Program-made: the position numbers and the translations under genes | Assembly: GCF_946478785.1 (NCBI RefSeq) | Contig: NZ_CAMLDD010000019.1 | Span: 1 to 64,000 of the forward strand | Origin: an uncultured Flavobacterium sp. | Lineage (GTDB): Bacteria > Bacteroidota > Bacteroidia > Flavobacteriales > Flavobacteriaceae | DNA: 64,000 nt | Reading direction: 5' to 3' | Shown: piece by piece, positions 33,924 through 43,264 of the stretch | How positions within the stretch are numbered: position 1 is the first letter of the stretch | Layout of the letters: each line of letters opens with the position of its first letter | Notes under the pieces: generated by a model | Told to the model about the DNA's origin: nothing | The model's database searches: none | The model's input: only the letters and a program-made list of their open reading frames with translations

Positions 33924-33971
33924 GTAACATCTGGTTAATGATTTCTTAACATAGGTGCCACATCTTTGCAC
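33924..33971 (+). promoter_or_regulatory. Phased hexamer array and -10 of the porin gene
   Basis: GTAACA (33924), TTAATG (33935) and TTAACA (33946) are spaced at exactly 11 bases; 12 bases later comes CTTTGCAC (33964-33971), the right half of the -10 element. Another GTAACA at 33902 is in phase two periods upstream. The layout equals that of the TonB receptor promoter. Confidence 0.6.
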
Positions 33972-33994
33972 TTTCTAATTAAGGGCATATAAAA

Positions 33995-35293
33995 ATGATA
34001 AAAAGAAAAATAATTATAGCATTATTACTGCTTGCCGGCTCTGTAAATGCTCAAGATTTAAACAAACAAGAAGTTAAAAATGAAGTAATCCGCATTTTAG
34101 ACTCTATAAATAAAGCAAAACTTCCGGATACCAAGTCTGGAGTTAGTAGCGAAGAACATTGGTATGACAGAATTTCTCTAAGAGGTTATGCACAAGTTAG
34201 ATATAATGGCTTGTTTTCTACAAATGATAAAGTTTCCTGTGATCAATGCGATAAATCCTGGGGAACAACCTCAACGGATCCGGATGCAAAAGCAAATAAT
34301 GGACTTTTTATTCGCCGTGCACGTTTAGTATTTTCAGGACAGGTTCATCCAAATGTATTCTTCTATTTTCAACCTGATTTTGCCAGTTCACCAAGCAGCG
34401 GAATTCAGAATTTCGTTCAGATTCGTGATTTATTTTTTGATGTTTCTTTTGATGAAAAAAGAGAATATCGTGTTCGTGTAGGACAGAGTAAAATTCCTTA
34501 TGGTTTTGAAAACATGCAGTCCAGTTCACAGCGTCTGACTCTTGACCGAGCAGATGGTATAAACAGTTCAATAGCAAATGAACGTGATCTAGGGATGTTC
34601 TTTTATTGGGCGCCTTCGGAAATCAGGGAACGTTTTGAGATGTTGGTAAAAGATGGTTATAAAGGTTCTGGGGATTTTGGAGTATTTGCCTTCGGAGTTT
34701 ATAACGGACAAATTGCAAACAAAATAGATGGAAACAGGAATTTGAATGTAGTGGCAAGAGCTACGTATCCGTTTGTTATTGGAAACCAGATTATTGAACC
34801 TGGAATTCAGGCATACACAGGAAAATGGGCTTTTACAGGAGAGGTTTCATCCGGTGTTGTAGTTAACGGAGATCCGCAATATATAAAAGATGAAAGGATA
34901 GGGGCAACTTTTGTATTGTATCCAAAGCCTTTCGGAGTTCAGACAGAATATAATATTGGTACCGGACCCCGATATAATCCGGCCACTAATACGATTGATG
35001 TATCCGATTTGAATGGAGGATATGTTTTACTGAATTATAAATTGGACATTAAAAAACAGCATATCTATCCTTTTGCTAAATTTCAATATTATGACGGAGG
35101 AAAAAAATATGAAAAAGATGCCAGAAGTTATGTAGTAAGAGACTATCAAATTGGCGTAGAATGGCAGCCAATAAAAGCTTTTGAACTTGTTGCTGAATAC
35201 GTAATTGCCGACAGAACTTTTGAAGATAGCGCTCTTCCAATCAACAGACAACAAGGGAATTTGTTAAGATTGCAGGCTCAGTTTAATTTTTAG
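33995..35293 (+). CDS. OprO/OprP-type phosphate-selective porin
   Basis: A 432-residue outer-membrane protein: signal peptide (MIKRKIIIALLLLAGSVNAQ), a short coiled-coil-like segment (about 22-45), then a 16-strand-type barrel with the family hallmarks LFIRRARLVFSGQVHPNVFF, VQIRDLFFDVSFD, YRVRVGQSKIPYGFENMQSS and a terminal phenylalanine (RLQAQFNF). In Pseudomonas, OprP and OprO take up phosphate and polyphosphate. Here the gene lies beside a PhoBR-like pair, in line with a Pho regulon (inference). The gene converges on a glycosyltransferase gene with one base between them. Confidence 0.93.
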   Translation: MIKRKIIIALLLLAGSVNAQDLNKQEVKNEVIRILDSINKAKLPDTKSGVSSEEHWYDRISLRGYAQVRYNGLFSTNDKVSCDQCDKSWGTTSTDPDAKANNGLFIRRARLVFSGQVHPNVFFYFQPDFASSPSSGIQNFVQIRDLFFDVSFDEKREYRVRVGQSKIPYGFENMQSSSQRLTLDRADGINSSIANERDLGMFFYWAPSEIRERFEMLVKDGYKGSGDFGVFAFGVYNGQIANKIDGNRNLNVVARATYPFVIGNQIIEPGIQAYTGKWAFTGEVSSGVVVNGDPQYIKDERIGATFVLYPKPFGVQTEYNIGTGPRYNPATNTIDVSDLNGGYVLLNYKLDIKKQHIYPFAKFQYYDGGKKYEKDARSYVVRDYQIGVEWQPIKAFELVAEYVIADRTFEDSALPINRQQGNLLRLQAQFNF

Positions 35294-35294
35294 A

Positions 35295-36365
35295 TTACTT
35301 CTCAAAAACGTTAAATAGAGAATCCCAGTCGATATCGTTTTTGAATTGAGACAAACCTTTAAACGATTTTACTTTTGAAAGATTTTCAATCGTAAAGTCG
35401 TTTTGCGTTGCATAAGGCACCAATTGTTCATCCTGAAGTTTTATAGCCAGATATTCCTGCTCATATTGTCCTGGAGTAGGTATGAAAAAGGCTTTTTTTC
35501 CTAATTTCGCCAAATCCATAACAGTAGTATAACCCGATCGGCATAAAACCAGATCACTTTCGTTAAACGTCTGTTCCAGCTGTTTGGTATTCATGAAATT
35601 GTAATATGTCACGTTTTTGATCTGCTGTTTGGTTTGCGTTTTCTCGACAACACCTTTTACAAAAACAACTTCCCCTCTGTATCGTGTAATTTCTGTTTGC
35701 AATTTTTCTTCAAGCAAAGTACGCTGAGGTTCCGGACCAGACAAAATAATCATCAGATCATATTGTTTTGCAGTATCTTTTTTGCGCATTCTGCTCAGGG
35801 GACCAATGTATTTTAGATTTAGTTCGCTGTTTTTAAGATGTCCCAGATCACCGGTTAAATTCGGCGTTCCATCCGTATCGGGAATCCAGCATTCATTGAA
35901 TTTCTTTATAAAATATTGATGACATTTACTGGTGAACTTTGTCGTATTTCCTGTCATCACATTCAATTGATGTGTGATAAATACAGAAGGAATTTTTTTG
36001 CTGAAAACGCCTAATCTGTTATCTGAAATAATACCGTCAATATCATATTTTTTTATCCAGGAATTTACTATTTTCTTTTCATCTAAAATGGCCGTAATCA
36101 TTTTAGGCAAACTTTTAATCAGCTTCCATTTGAAATTTTTACCGTTTTTGGCATATTCAATATGGTAGGAAGGCAATTCTAAAGTTTGAATGTATGGAAA
36201 TTCTTTTTGTAATAATGCCAATGCAATACCGTCAGAAGCTATTATGGGTATATAATTGTTGTCCTGTAATGCCTTAATTATTGGGATGCATCTTGTTGCG
36301 TGACCCAACCCCCAGTTTAACGGAGTTATTAAAATAGTTTTATTGGCAGTATATTCGATGCTCAT
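35295..36365 (-). CDS. MurG/UGT-like glycosyltransferase (GT-B fold)
   Basis: A 356-residue protein with the GT-B start ILITPLNWGLGHATRCIPII (GHATR resembles the donor loop in MurG and related enzymes) and a C-terminal donor domain with LILSGPEPQRTLLEEKL-type and LVLCRSGYTTVMDLAKLGKKAFF (serine/glycine loop that contacts the nucleotide). The acceptor and sugar are not predictable. Homologues are widespread in Flavobacteriia as glycosyltransferase family proteins. It has no signal peptide. It is a separate single-gene unit. Confidence 0.82.
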   Translation of the reverse strand: MSIEYTANKTILITPLNWGLGHATRCIPIIKALQDNNYIPIIASDGIALALLQKEFPYIQTLELPSYHIEYAKNGKNFKWKLIKSLPKMITAILDEKKIVNSWIKKYDIDGIISDNRLGVFSKKIPSVFITHQLNVMTGNTTKFTSKCHQYFIKKFNECWIPDTDGTPNLTGDLGHLKNSELNLKYIGPLSRMRKKDTAKQYDLMIILSGPEPQRTLLEEKLQTEITRYRGEVVFVKGVVEKTQTKQQIKNVTYYNFMNTKQLEQTFNESDLVLCRSGYTTVMDLAKLGKKAFFIPTPGQYEQEYLAIKLQDEQLVPYATQNDFTIENLSKVKSFKGLSQFKNDIDWDSLFNVFEK

Positions 36366-36460
36366 ATTTGGCGATTTTCAAACGAAGATAAAGAAATACT
36401 CTTTTTTTGTTATTTCGGATATATTACCAAATTATTAACTCTGGTGTCTTTAAATGTAAA

Positions 36461-36497
36461 GGGCTAAATTTCTTAATAGAAAATTAGCCCTAATTTT
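36461..36497 (-). terminator. Probable terminator after the PBCV-domain gene
   Basis: GGGCTAAATTTC (36461-36472) and GAAAATTAGCCC (36479-36490) pair with one mismatch, 25 bases beyond the stop of the minus-strand Ala/Lys-rich gene. The T-run on the minus strand is weak. Confidence 0.5.
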
Positions 36498-36514
36498 TAA
36501 TAGTTAATTCTGAT

Positions 36515-37009
36515 TTAATCCTGTATATACGTTTTGTTTCCGTTTTTGTTGATGTAGTATCTTCCGCCTTTTGGTCCGGTATAGACTTTTTTACCATTAT
36601 ATTCTCCAGTAACTTTATCGGCTACTTTTGGAGCTTTTTCATTAGTTTCTTTTAAAGTTTTAGTTGTAGATTTTTTAGTTGCAGTAGCATCTTTTTTTAC
36701 AGATTTGGCTTTTGTTTCTGCGGTTTTAGCTTCCGTTTTTTTTATGCCGGCTTTTGTAGTTTCGGCTTTAGCCTTTTTTTGTGCAGTGGTAGCTTCCTTT
36801 TTAGCTTTTGCTGATGCTTCGCTTGCTTTATCAGAAGCTATCTTGGCTTTAGCAGCTTCTTTTTGGGCATCTGCTTTAGCTTTTTTGTCTGCGGCTTTTT
36901 TCTTTTGAGCTGCCGTTTCGGTTTTTGCTTTCGTTGTTTTTGTCGTTTCCTGAGCGTAAAAATTATTTGATAAAACAATCATTAAACAAAGCAATAATAA
37001 TTTTTTCAT
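36515..37009 (-). CDS. Secreted Ala/Lys-rich protein with PBCV basic adaptor domain
   Basis: A 164-residue protein with a signal peptide (about 1-19, ending SNNFYAQ), a long Ala/Lys/Thr-rich, charge-dense helical region (about 20-130), and a C-terminal motif VYTGPKGGRYYINKNGNKTYI. The last is the PBCV-specific basic adaptor domain, named after chlorella viruses and common in secreted bacterial proteins. The Lys-rich helix could bind DNA or anionic polymers. Function is unknown. It follows the large outer-membrane protein gene (37071-40502) on the same strand, 61 bases away, possibly cotranscribed. Confidence 0.8.
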   Translation of the reverse strand: MKKLLLLCLMIVLSNNFYAQETTKTTKAKTETAAQKKKAADKKAKADAQKEAAKAKIASDKASEASAKAKKEATTAQKKAKAETTKAGIKKTEAKTAETKAKSVKKDATATKKSTTKTLKETNEKAPKVADKVTGEYNGKKVYTGPKGGRYYINKNGNKTYIQD

Positions 37010-37070
37010 AGTTTCAGAGGTTAAAATTTCAATTAAAAATAATCAATTTATGATTACAATTTGTAATTTG

Positions 37071-40000
37071 TTAAAAATAAGCTCTTAACTGAATATTTCC
37101 AGTATGAACTGTTACGCCAGTTTCGCTTTTACGTCCCTGATAATTTAAATTTACATCTAAAAACTGCGTTATGTTTTTCTGCAAAAGTAATTTCCAGACT
37201 AAATTTTGACCTGCCTGAAGCCCTTCCAGCATTTGAAATCCTACAGATGAAAATTCATCACCCACGAATTTATTTTCATAAAAAGAGAATTCGCCGTTTA
37301 CGGTCACTTTTTTATCTCCGGCATACGAAAACGAAGTACCCAATCGGTTTTGGGATAAGGTTTCAAAGTTTCCAATCTGATTTTCTTTCTTTTGTAATTC
37401 ATAAAAGAAATCTAGACTAGTATTTTTCGAAAACAAATAACTTATTTTCGGAGCAATCTGATAACCGTTTAAATGATAATTTTTAGCTGTAAAATCTTCT
37501 GATGTTAAAGAAGTCTGAATCGTTTTGCTAAACAAATTGAATAACCAGCTTTTTTGATACAAATGGGTGTACTGCAATTGGTGCGAATTATTTTTTACGG
37601 ATTGGGAGCCAATCGAGAGCAGGTTTTTACCATCATTAATCAGATAAGAATACGTTACAGAATGTTTCTGTTTACCACGGTTATAAAACAAACTGTTTCT
37701 AAAACTCGAATTTAATCCCAAAATATTTTCTCCGGAAGTATGAAAAGGATTCAATTCAAAGTTGTCCCCATCACTTTTAACTTTCCTGTCCAGAATAAAC
37801 GATGTCTGGTTATAAAAATAAGCCGCTATTTTTTTAAAACCATTTTCATTTTGCCATTGCAAAGGATTTATCGTAAGGGATTGCGAAAATTTATTCTGAT
37901 TGGTTTTGATGTAAACCTGATTTGGTAAAAAGATACGGACGAATTTTGCCTGATCGGGAAAAGGTGCAATTTCAAATTCTTCCAGTTCCTGAACATTATT
38001 GCCGTTATAATCATTCCAGGCATACACACCCTGACCCGCAGGAACTTCTAAATATGTGTACTCCTGCTGGGCAATAGTTCCGGAACTGGTTTCGTAAACA
38101 GTCCCAATTTGCAGGAATTGATTAAAAAAACGGTCATTGTACAAAATTCTTGAGTTCAGTGAAGGCTCATTTTTTTGATCATTAGAAGTAAAATCCAGAT
38201 TTCTATAACTGGCATAAACCGCTAAATCTGTTTTTTTATTCTGAATCAGTTTAGATTTGAAAAAATAGGTCTGCGAATTGCTCACATGCTGTAATAATCC
38301 GTTTCGCAAACTATCGTTTTTTCGTCTTAAATAACCCAGTTCTACAAAAACTTTCGTGCTGTCGCCTCGGCCAACAAAAACACCATATTCTGAAAATCGC
38401 TGGCTAATTGCCGAAAATTGATTCGTAGCCTTGTCTTTTTCCTGATTGTCTTCTATCTGAATATTTCCTCCAACCCAGTTTTTACCAAAATGATATTTGG
38501 TTTTAGTTAAGTTTCTAATGAATTTTGAAGTCGAAGTTGTCGCATCGCTATTCAAAAAACTGCCCAGATTTTCGATTGTCCAGTTTTTTAATTTAAAAAA
38601 AGCGTTTGAAGTATGCCTGTTTCCGGAATAACTTTCGGTAAAATCTAATTTTTCAAACTGATAGGTAAACAAACCGATATTATTTGTTTTTTTCTTCGAA
38701 AATAAATCAAAATTCAAACCAGCGACCAATAAACTTTGATCGCCTAAAAGGGTGGTATTTAAATTCCAGTCCCTATCAAATTCTATATTATATAAACGCT
38801 CTACGGATTTAAAATCTTTTTCTACAAACTGATAATTGGCATAACCATCCAATGTCCAGTCTTTGGTAAAAAGACGTTTTTTGGTGTTTAATTTTAAGGC
38901 AATTCCGTTATTGTTTCCGTCATCAATATCCGAAAATAAATTCTGGTCGTTATTGCTAATTCCAATTTCAAAATCAACAAGTGTTTTTTCATTAGGATTG
39001 TATTTTCCTAAAAAAGTAGCTACCTGAATTTTCATTGGAGCCACTAATTGCACAATAGGTTCATAATTTCCCTGAGGAATTCCGTTTATTGGAGCAACAT
39101 ATTCATAAATCCGTTCCACTGAATTTGCATTCTGAATCGCATAATTTCCGGAGTTGGCTCCTACAAGACTAAATTTCACATTATACAAAACATCGTCCGG
39201 ATTGTTTGAATACTCATAAATTTCATCCGAATTCTGAATTACTTTTTTATACAAAATTTTAGTGTCGGAATAGGTTTCTTCATAAGCAGATGGAGCTGTC
39301 ATTAAGGTGGTGTCATCTCCCGCCTGGCTTAAAACTTCAACTTGTTCAGGAGAAAGATTTTGCTGCAGAGGCTGATTTTTTAAATCATTTTCTGAATATA
39401 AATAACCAGCAAAACTCCAGCTTTTGTTTTCATGAGAAGCGCCGGCATATGTTACCATGCGGTTATAATTTCTATCTGAATATTGGTATTCAATATTAAT
39501 TCGCATTTCAGAAGTAATAGTGAAAAGCGATGTAAAAACAATTTCTCCTGCGTTATAATCAATCACATAATCATTGTTTTCGCCTCTTTTTAGTAAAACA
39601 CCATTTACATAAACACGTTCAGATCCTGAAATGACCAAAACATACAATTCGCCATTTTGACCTTTTAACTTGTATGGACCCTGATTTCCTTCCTGACCTG
39701 TAAATGTGCTTTTGGCATATTGACCTTTGGCGAATGCCACTGAGGCAAAGACATTGGTTTTGTTGTCCTCTTCCCCAAAATCGAAACTGGCCGAAATTCC
39801 CTGAACCTTTTTGTTGAAACTTAAAAATTGAGTTTTTCTGTTTTCTAAAAAAACATCTCCCGCACGGATGTTCCAGTCATCGCTGAATAATTCCATAAAA
39901 ATATTATCGAACTGATCCAGTTTTTGCGAATAACCGCCTTCTTGCAACGGAATATTATTATCCTGAAGCGATGCCCGCAAACTTACCTTATCAGATATTT

Positions 40001-40502
40001 TACCGGTAATCTGAAGATCCAGATTGGAGTTTAAAACTGTATTTTGATTATTTCCAATGGTAACGCCACGAGTGATGCTTCCGGACGTATTCAATCCGTC
40101 AAATGGGGTGACTTTTTTAGCATTGGAGTTGTCTATTTTGTATAGTTTCTCAGAACCCACATCATTACTCACAACCTGACTTGATTTGTATAGGCTGTAT
40201 TCCTTGGTTAGAAAATCGGGATATTTTAAATAATTAACAATTAAAGTGTCTGAGTCTGAAGTGAATTTTTCGTTTAAAAGAAGTTTCCCTTTTTGAAAAT
40301 CTATTTTATAAAAAGTAGAATCGATTGGCTCGTTTTTAGCATTTAAAAGCTCAAAAAAACCGGAATTAATGCTAACATTTTCAAGATGAATGGTATCTCG
40401 TGTCGCAATTACTTTTTTAGTTTTATAGAGTAAACCTGTTTCCTGAGCCTGAATCCCGGAACACCAGATGAAAACTATAAAAAAAAGTAATTTTTTCAAC
40501 AT
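37071..40502 (-). CDS. Large outer-membrane protein of unknown function (SprA-like N-region)
   Basis: A 1143-residue protein with a signal peptide (about 1-20, ending CSGIQAQ). The N-terminal third contains SGSITRGVTIGNNQNTVLNS, IDLQITGKISDKVSLRASL-like and NIFMELFSDDWNIRAGDVFL stretches that recall the SprA translocon barrel of the T9SS, but it is less than half the length of SprA. Alternating aromatic strands continue to the end, in line with a large barrel. It ends in IQLRAYF. I do not recognise a named family. The next gene upstream is divergent (GH74); the PBCV-domain gene follows. Confidence 0.75.
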   Translation of the reverse strand: MLKKLLFFIVFIWCSGIQAQETGLLYKTKKVIATRDTIHLENVSINSGFFELLNAKNEPIDSTFYKIDFQKGKLLLNEKFTSDSDTLIVNYLKYPDFLTKEYSLYKSSQVVSNDVGSEKLYKIDNSNAKKVTPFDGLNTSGSITRGVTIGNNQNTVLNSNLDLQITGKISDKVSLRASLQDNNIPLQEGGYSQKLDQFDNIFMELFSDDWNIRAGDVFLENRKTQFLSFNKKVQGISASFDFGEEDNKTNVFASVAFAKGQYAKSTFTGQEGNQGPYKLKGQNGELYVLVISGSERVYVNGVLLKRGENNDYVIDYNAGEIVFTSLFTITSEMRINIEYQYSDRNYNRMVTYAGASHENKSWSFAGYLYSENDLKNQPLQQNLSPEQVEVLSQAGDDTTLMTAPSAYEETYSDTKILYKKVIQNSDEIYEYSNNPDDVLYNVKFSLVGANSGNYAIQNANSVERIYEYVAPINGIPQGNYEPIVQLVAPMKIQVATFLGKYNPNEKTLVDFEIGISNNDQNLFSDIDDGNNNGIALKLNTKKRLFTKDWTLDGYANYQFVEKDFKSVERLYNIEFDRDWNLNTTLLGDQSLLVAGLNFDLFSKKKTNNIGLFTYQFEKLDFTESYSGNRHTSNAFFKLKNWTIENLGSFLNSDATTSTSKFIRNLTKTKYHFGKNWVGGNIQIEDNQEKDKATNQFSAISQRFSEYGVFVGRGDSTKVFVELGYLRRKNDSLRNGLLQHVSNSQTYFFKSKLIQNKKTDLAVYASYRNLDFTSNDQKNEPSLNSRILYNDRFFNQFLQIGTVYETSSGTIAQQEYTYLEVPAGQGVYAWNDYNGNNVQELEEFEIAPFPDQAKFVRIFLPNQVYIKTNQNKFSQSLTINPLQWQNENGFKKIAAYFYNQTSFILDRKVKSDGDNFELNPFHTSGENILGLNSSFRNSLFYNRGKQKHSVTYSYLINDGKNLLSIGSQSVKNNSHQLQYTHLYQKSWLFNLFSKTIQTSLTSEDFTAKNYHLNGYQIAPKISYLFSKNTSLDFFYELQKKENQIGNFETLSQNRLGTSFSYAGDKKVTVNGEFSFYENKFVGDEFSSVGFQMLEGLQAGQNLVWKLLLQKNITQFLDVNLNYQGRKSETGVTVHTGNIQLRAYF

Positions 40503-40669
40503 AAATACTTAACTCTAAAAAGTCAAAAGTAGTATTTAAAATATACTTCTTTAAATTTTTTCTCTGTAGCTATTTTAGAATGCCAAGAGAACTTAATGGT
40601 TATGCCTTTTTATTGTTGCCTTTTTGCTTTTTTTTAACTTAAAAAAATAAAACGTATACTTGTAGTCAA

Positions 40670-40701
40670 TTTAACTATAAGGCAGGAAATTAATATTTTT
40701 G
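40670..40701 (+). promoter_or_regulatory. Promoter of the GH74 gene
   Basis: TTG (40670-40672), a 21-base spacer and TATTTTTG (40694-40701) match the Bacteroidota promoter, with a predicted start near 40708 and a leader of about 35 bases. Confidence 0.7.
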
Positions 40702-40742
40702 AACTATAATTACTTAAAACCACAATTTAAACTATTACTAAA

Positions 40743-43166
40743 ATGAAAAAAAACTATTTTTTACTTTTTTTATTGCTTCTGGCTTCATTGTCAGGAAAAG
40801 CACAAAACGTCTGGAAGAATGTTCAGATAGGCGGAGGAGGTTTTGTATCTGGAATTATTACCAGTAAGAATGACGCAGATTTAAAATATGCCAGAACCGA
40901 TGTGGGTGGTGCTTACAGATGGGATGCGGCTAATAAAAAATGGATCTCTCTGCTGGATTGGTTAAGCGCAGATCAGGTGAGTTATTTTGGGGTTGAATCG
41001 CTGGCGATAGATCCACAAAATGATAATGTGGTCTATTTATTAGTTGGAACGGATTATTTTAATAATGGAAAAACTGCTATTTTAAAATCTACCAATAAAG
41101 GGAATTCATTTACTGAAATTGAAGTGACTTCGCAATTTAAAGCACACGGTAATGGTATGGGACGTTCGAATGGTGAACGTTTGGCTGTTGATCCAAATAA
41201 TTCGAACATTCTATATTGCGGAACCAGAAGAAATGGTATTTTTCAAAGTATTGATGCCGGTTTAACTTGGAATAAGTTATCAGGTTTTCCTGTTACGACA
41301 ACTCCAAATGATAATGGGGTATGTTTTGTTGTTTTGGATCCGGCTTCGGTTTCAGGAGGTAAAACACAGACTATTTATGCAGGAGTTTCTCGTTTAGGAG
41401 CCTCTAATTTATATAAAAGTGTAGATGGCGGAATTAGCTGGACTGCTGTTTCAGGGGCTACCACATCTTATATGCCACAACGAGCTGTTTTAGATTCAAA
41501 TCGGTCTTTATTGATTACTTTTGCTGATTTTGAAGGACCCTGGAACGGAACCAAAGGACAAATATCAAAATTAAGCAGTACAGGAATTTTTACAGATATT
41601 ACGCCAGCTGGTATTACAAGGCCGTTTGGAGGTATTGATGTAGATCCTGCAAATCCACAACGTTTAATCGCTTCAACGACAAATACATGGTTGTTACAAT
41701 ATACTACTTCTGGGGGGAAAGATGTATACGGGGATGTTTTTTATTTAAGTACAGACGGAGGAACTACTTGGAGAGATTTAGTTGGTAATTCCGGATTTTC
41801 TTTTGAAACTAATGGCTGTACATGGGTTTCCGGTCAGTCAATACATTGGGCAACAGATTTTAAATTTAACCCTTTCAATACATCTCAGGCAAGTATTGTT
41901 TCTGGAAACGGACTTTTTACTTGCGATGATATTAATGCAGCTAAAACTACCTGGAAATTTGATGCAATCGGTATTGAAGAAACGGTTCCTTTAGATTTAA
42001 TAAGTATTCCATCTGGTCCGTTAATGAGTGTAATTGGCGACTTTGACGGATTTAAACATACAGATGTAACTATTTTTGCTCCGCAACATGCTCCTACTAT
42101 GGGTACTTCGACTTCTATTTCGTATGCTGCGGGAAACACAAACAAAATTGTGAGGTTAGGTAATTCTATGTATTATTCTGAAAATCAAGGTGCGACATGG
42201 ACTAAAACTACAGCGGCCTTAAAGGGGGAAAAAGGCAGAACAGCCTTGTCTTATGATGGCAACACTATTTTGCATTGTCCTTCCGGTTCAACAAGTATAT
42301 ATCGTTCTGTTGATAACGGAACTACATGGACAACCAGCAACGGTATAAGTGTTAGTAATGCAATTCCGGTTTCTGATCCCGTAACGAATAATAAGTTTTA
42401 TGCTTATAATCAACCAACAGGATCGATGATGATTAGTACCGACGGAGGTGTTAATTTTGTTTCTGCAGGTAATCCCGGTTCATGGGGTTCACAATTAATT
42501 AGAACTGTTCCCGGTAACGCTGGTCACATCTGGATTGCGATGAATAACGGTGGCTTAAAACGTTCAATTGATGGTGGTCAGACTTTTAGTGTTCCTTCAG
42601 CAAATGTGACAGCTGCGGGATCTGTAGGTATAGGAAAGGCTGCTCCGGGAAAAACATATCCTTCTATATATATTTGGGGAACAGTAAACGGCGTTACCGG
42701 TGTATTTCGTTCTATTGATGAAGGCGTTACCTGGCTTCGTGTAAATGATGATGCATATGAGTTTGGCGGAACAGGAAATGGTAATTTTGTAATTGGTGAT
42801 ATGAATACTTATGGCAGGGTTTATATGAGTACCGTAGGAAGAGGAATTGTTTACACCGACAGTGATGCAAATCTTGGAGTTCCTGATAATGAATTTGAAA
42901 ATGATGCTCAGATATTCTCTGTAAAAGCGCATCCAAATCCAATGAAAGAGTATGTGGTATTAGAACTGCCTGATTATACAAACGGAACCTTTGTTAATAT
43001 TCAGGTTTATGATTTATTAGGGAAACTGATAAAGCAAAATATGCATGCGGTTTCAAATAATGCGGTAACATTATTCTCTGATGATTTATCAAATCAACAA
43101 GGTGTATTATTGGTAAAAGTAAAAACCAGCAACGGAAAATCAGGTTTTGTGAAAATCATAAAATAA
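40743..43166 (+). CDS. GH74 xyloglucanase exported by T9SS
   Basis: An 807-residue secreted glycoside hydrolase. A signal peptide (about 1-21) is followed by two seven-bladed propeller halves rich in sialidase/BNR-like repeats (KSVDGGISWTAVSG, YRSVDNGTTWTT). The first catalytic Asp is in RTDVGGAYRW (Asp53) and the second in HWATDFKFNPFN (Asp372), as in GH74 enzymes that cleave xyloglucan. The last 80 residues or so are a type A T9SS sorting domain (FSVKAHPNPMKEYVVLELPD to VKIIK), so it is released or anchored at the surface. It stands alone, without other xyloglucan genes nearby. Confidence 0.92.
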   Translation: MKKNYFLLFLLLLASLSGKAQNVWKNVQIGGGGFVSGIITSKNDADLKYARTDVGGAYRWDAANKKWISLLDWLSADQVSYFGVESLAIDPQNDNVVYLLVGTDYFNNGKTAILKSTNKGNSFTEIEVTSQFKAHGNGMGRSNGERLAVDPNNSNILYCGTRRNGIFQSIDAGLTWNKLSGFPVTTTPNDNGVCFVVLDPASVSGGKTQTIYAGVSRLGASNLYKSVDGGISWTAVSGATTSYMPQRAVLDSNRSLLITFADFEGPWNGTKGQISKLSSTGIFTDITPAGITRPFGGIDVDPANPQRLIASTTNTWLLQYTTSGGKDVYGDVFYLSTDGGTTWRDLVGNSGFSFETNGCTWVSGQSIHWATDFKFNPFNTSQASIVSGNGLFTCDDINAAKTTWKFDAIGIEETVPLDLISIPSGPLMSVIGDFDGFKHTDVTIFAPQHAPTMGTSTSISYAAGNTNKIVRLGNSMYYSENQGATWTKTTAALKGEKGRTALSYDGNTILHCPSGSTSIYRSVDNGTTWTTSNGISVSNAIPVSDPVTNNKFYAYNQPTGSMMISTDGGVNFVSAGNPGSWGSQLIRTVPGNAGHIWIAMNNGGLKRSIDGGQTFSVPSANVTAAGSVGIGKAAPGKTYPSIYIWGTVNGVTGVFRSIDEGVTWLRVNDDAYEFGGTGNGNFVIGDMNTYGRVYMSTVGRGIVYTDSDANLGVPDNEFENDAQIFSVKAHPNPMKEYVVLELPDYTNGTFVNIQVYDLLGKLIKQNMHAVSNNAVTLFSDDLSNQQGVLLVKVKTSNGKSGFVKIIK

Positions 43167-43197
43167 AAATACATCTTTTTTAATTGGTTGATTAAAT

Positions 43198-43226
43198 AAA
43201 GGTCTCACTTTTTGGTGAGACCTTTT
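43198..43226. terminator. Terminator after the GH74 gene
   Basis: AAAGGTCTCAC (43198-43208) and GTGAGACCTTT (43215-43225) form an 11-base stem with a T-run, between the convergent GH74 and aspartokinase genes. Confidence 0.85.
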
Positions 43227-43264
43227 ATTTATTATGCTGAATTTAATAATATAACCTGTCTAAA

